Below are positions 54,704-54,897 of a stretch of DNA of 54,897 bases, one piece after another. This stretch comes from JAGQRJ01 sp041402045 (GTDB lineage: Bacteria; Planctomycetota; J058): NCBI GenBank assembly GCA_041402045.1, contig JAWKSZ010000057.1, positions 1 through 54,897 of the forward strand. Reading direction: 5' to 3'. The translations under genes were made by a program, and so were the position numbers. The notes below the pieces were generated by a model, which had not been told where the DNA came from, did not search any database, and saw only the letters and a program-made list of their open reading frames with translations. Positions within the stretch are counted from its first letter, which is position 1, and each line of letters begins with the position of its first letter.

Positions 54704-54897
54704 CGCTCGGAGGCGGCGAGGCGCACGACCACGTCGGTCAGGGTGCCCCGCGGGTCCCCCGAGCTCTTGAGCGCGGCGTCGGCGGCGCGCAGCAGCGCGT
54801 GCTTGCGCCCCAGGGCCGCGCGGTCGCTGCGGCGCAGGCGGCGCAGGAAGGCCTCCTTCTGCCGGTAGACCTTGAGCGACTCGGTGATCTGCCGCGG
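54700..54897 (-). CDS. holA: DNA polymerase III delta subunit, C-terminal end (partial)
   Basis: The last 65 codons of a gene running off the window, in the frame ending at CTA 54700-54702. The sequence (LKVYRQKEAFLRRLRRSDRA, ALLRAADAALKSSGDPRGTL, TDVVVRLAASER) fits the C-terminal helical collar domain of HolA, whose last helices carry a similar DxALKSSG segment. The delta subunit opens the beta clamp in the clamp loader. The stop overlaps the stop of the convergent Rph-like gene. Call is from a short tail only. Confidence 0.6.
   Translation of the reverse strand, partial: PRQITESLKVYRQKEAFLRRLRRSDRAALGRKHALLRAADAALKSSGDPRGTLTDVVVRLAASER

Overview
The window is very GC-rich, and most genes start at GTG or ATG and overlap the preceding stop by 1 to 4 bases. 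The best guess for the source is a member of the Planctomycetota. This rests on a planctomycete-style ClpS tail (RCAGSM), a large membrane-bound Ser/Thr kinase with TPRs, a plant/cyanobacterial-type IspH, and compact pseudopilin genes. A MYXO-CTERM-like tail on one protein leaves Myxococcota as an alternative. No rRNA, plasmid, phage or CRISPR locus is visible.

Layout. 0-9 kb: a secreted alpha/beta hydrolase, a kinase-TPR protein, a TPR protein and a TerB-like protein, followed by about 2 kb without genes that holds a 23-unit tandem array and inverted-repeat elements. 9.2-22.8 kb: a proline-rich secreted protein, then a minus-strand operon for a type IV pilus / type II secretion-like machine. 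In transcription order it encodes three pseudopilins, a GspL/PilM-PilN-like protein, a PilO/GspM-like protein, a PilT-like ATPase, a GspE/PilB ATPase, GspF/PilC, a PilP/GspC-like protein, a secretin, a TPR lipoprotein and a broken DUF1330-like gene. 23-27 kb: the translation cluster ffh-rpsP-trmD-rplS (no rimM) with a small upstream promoter, then a second tandem array of 43-bp units. 27.4-33 kb: ychF, a small membrane protein, an MCE protein coupled to ispH, and a fused nucleotidyltransferase-like/CDP-alcohol phosphotransferase. 33-38.3 kb: nested inverted-repeat elements, a SEDS (FtsW/RodA-like) protein, a ParDE module, a family 2 glycosyltransferase, an FMN reductase and rtcA. 38.3-41.6 kb: a TrmH-type methyltransferase, tRNA-Lys(CUU) with promoter and terminator, a zinc-ribbon protein with an apparent CTG start, and the hyp-clpS-rsmG operon. 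42.2-47 kb: a giant secreted subtilisin-CARDB-PHP protein, interrupted by frameshifts. 47-54.9 kb: a secreted protein whose 3' end is imperfectly triplicated, mtnA, two proteins of unknown function, an RPH/PEP-synthase-like enzyme and the 3' end of a holA-like gene.

Most notable points: the subtilisin-PHP fusion, which I do not recognise as a described architecture; the very compact pilus/secretion operon; and a rich set of non-coding repeats (two tandem arrays of about 44 bp, three inverted-repeat families, one nested inside another, and a recurrent hairpin at gene 3' ends). At three places (10.3-11.0, 45.2-45.6 and 47.9-48.7 kb) single-base gaps in G/C runs and imperfect duplications suggest assembly errors rather than real pseudogenes.
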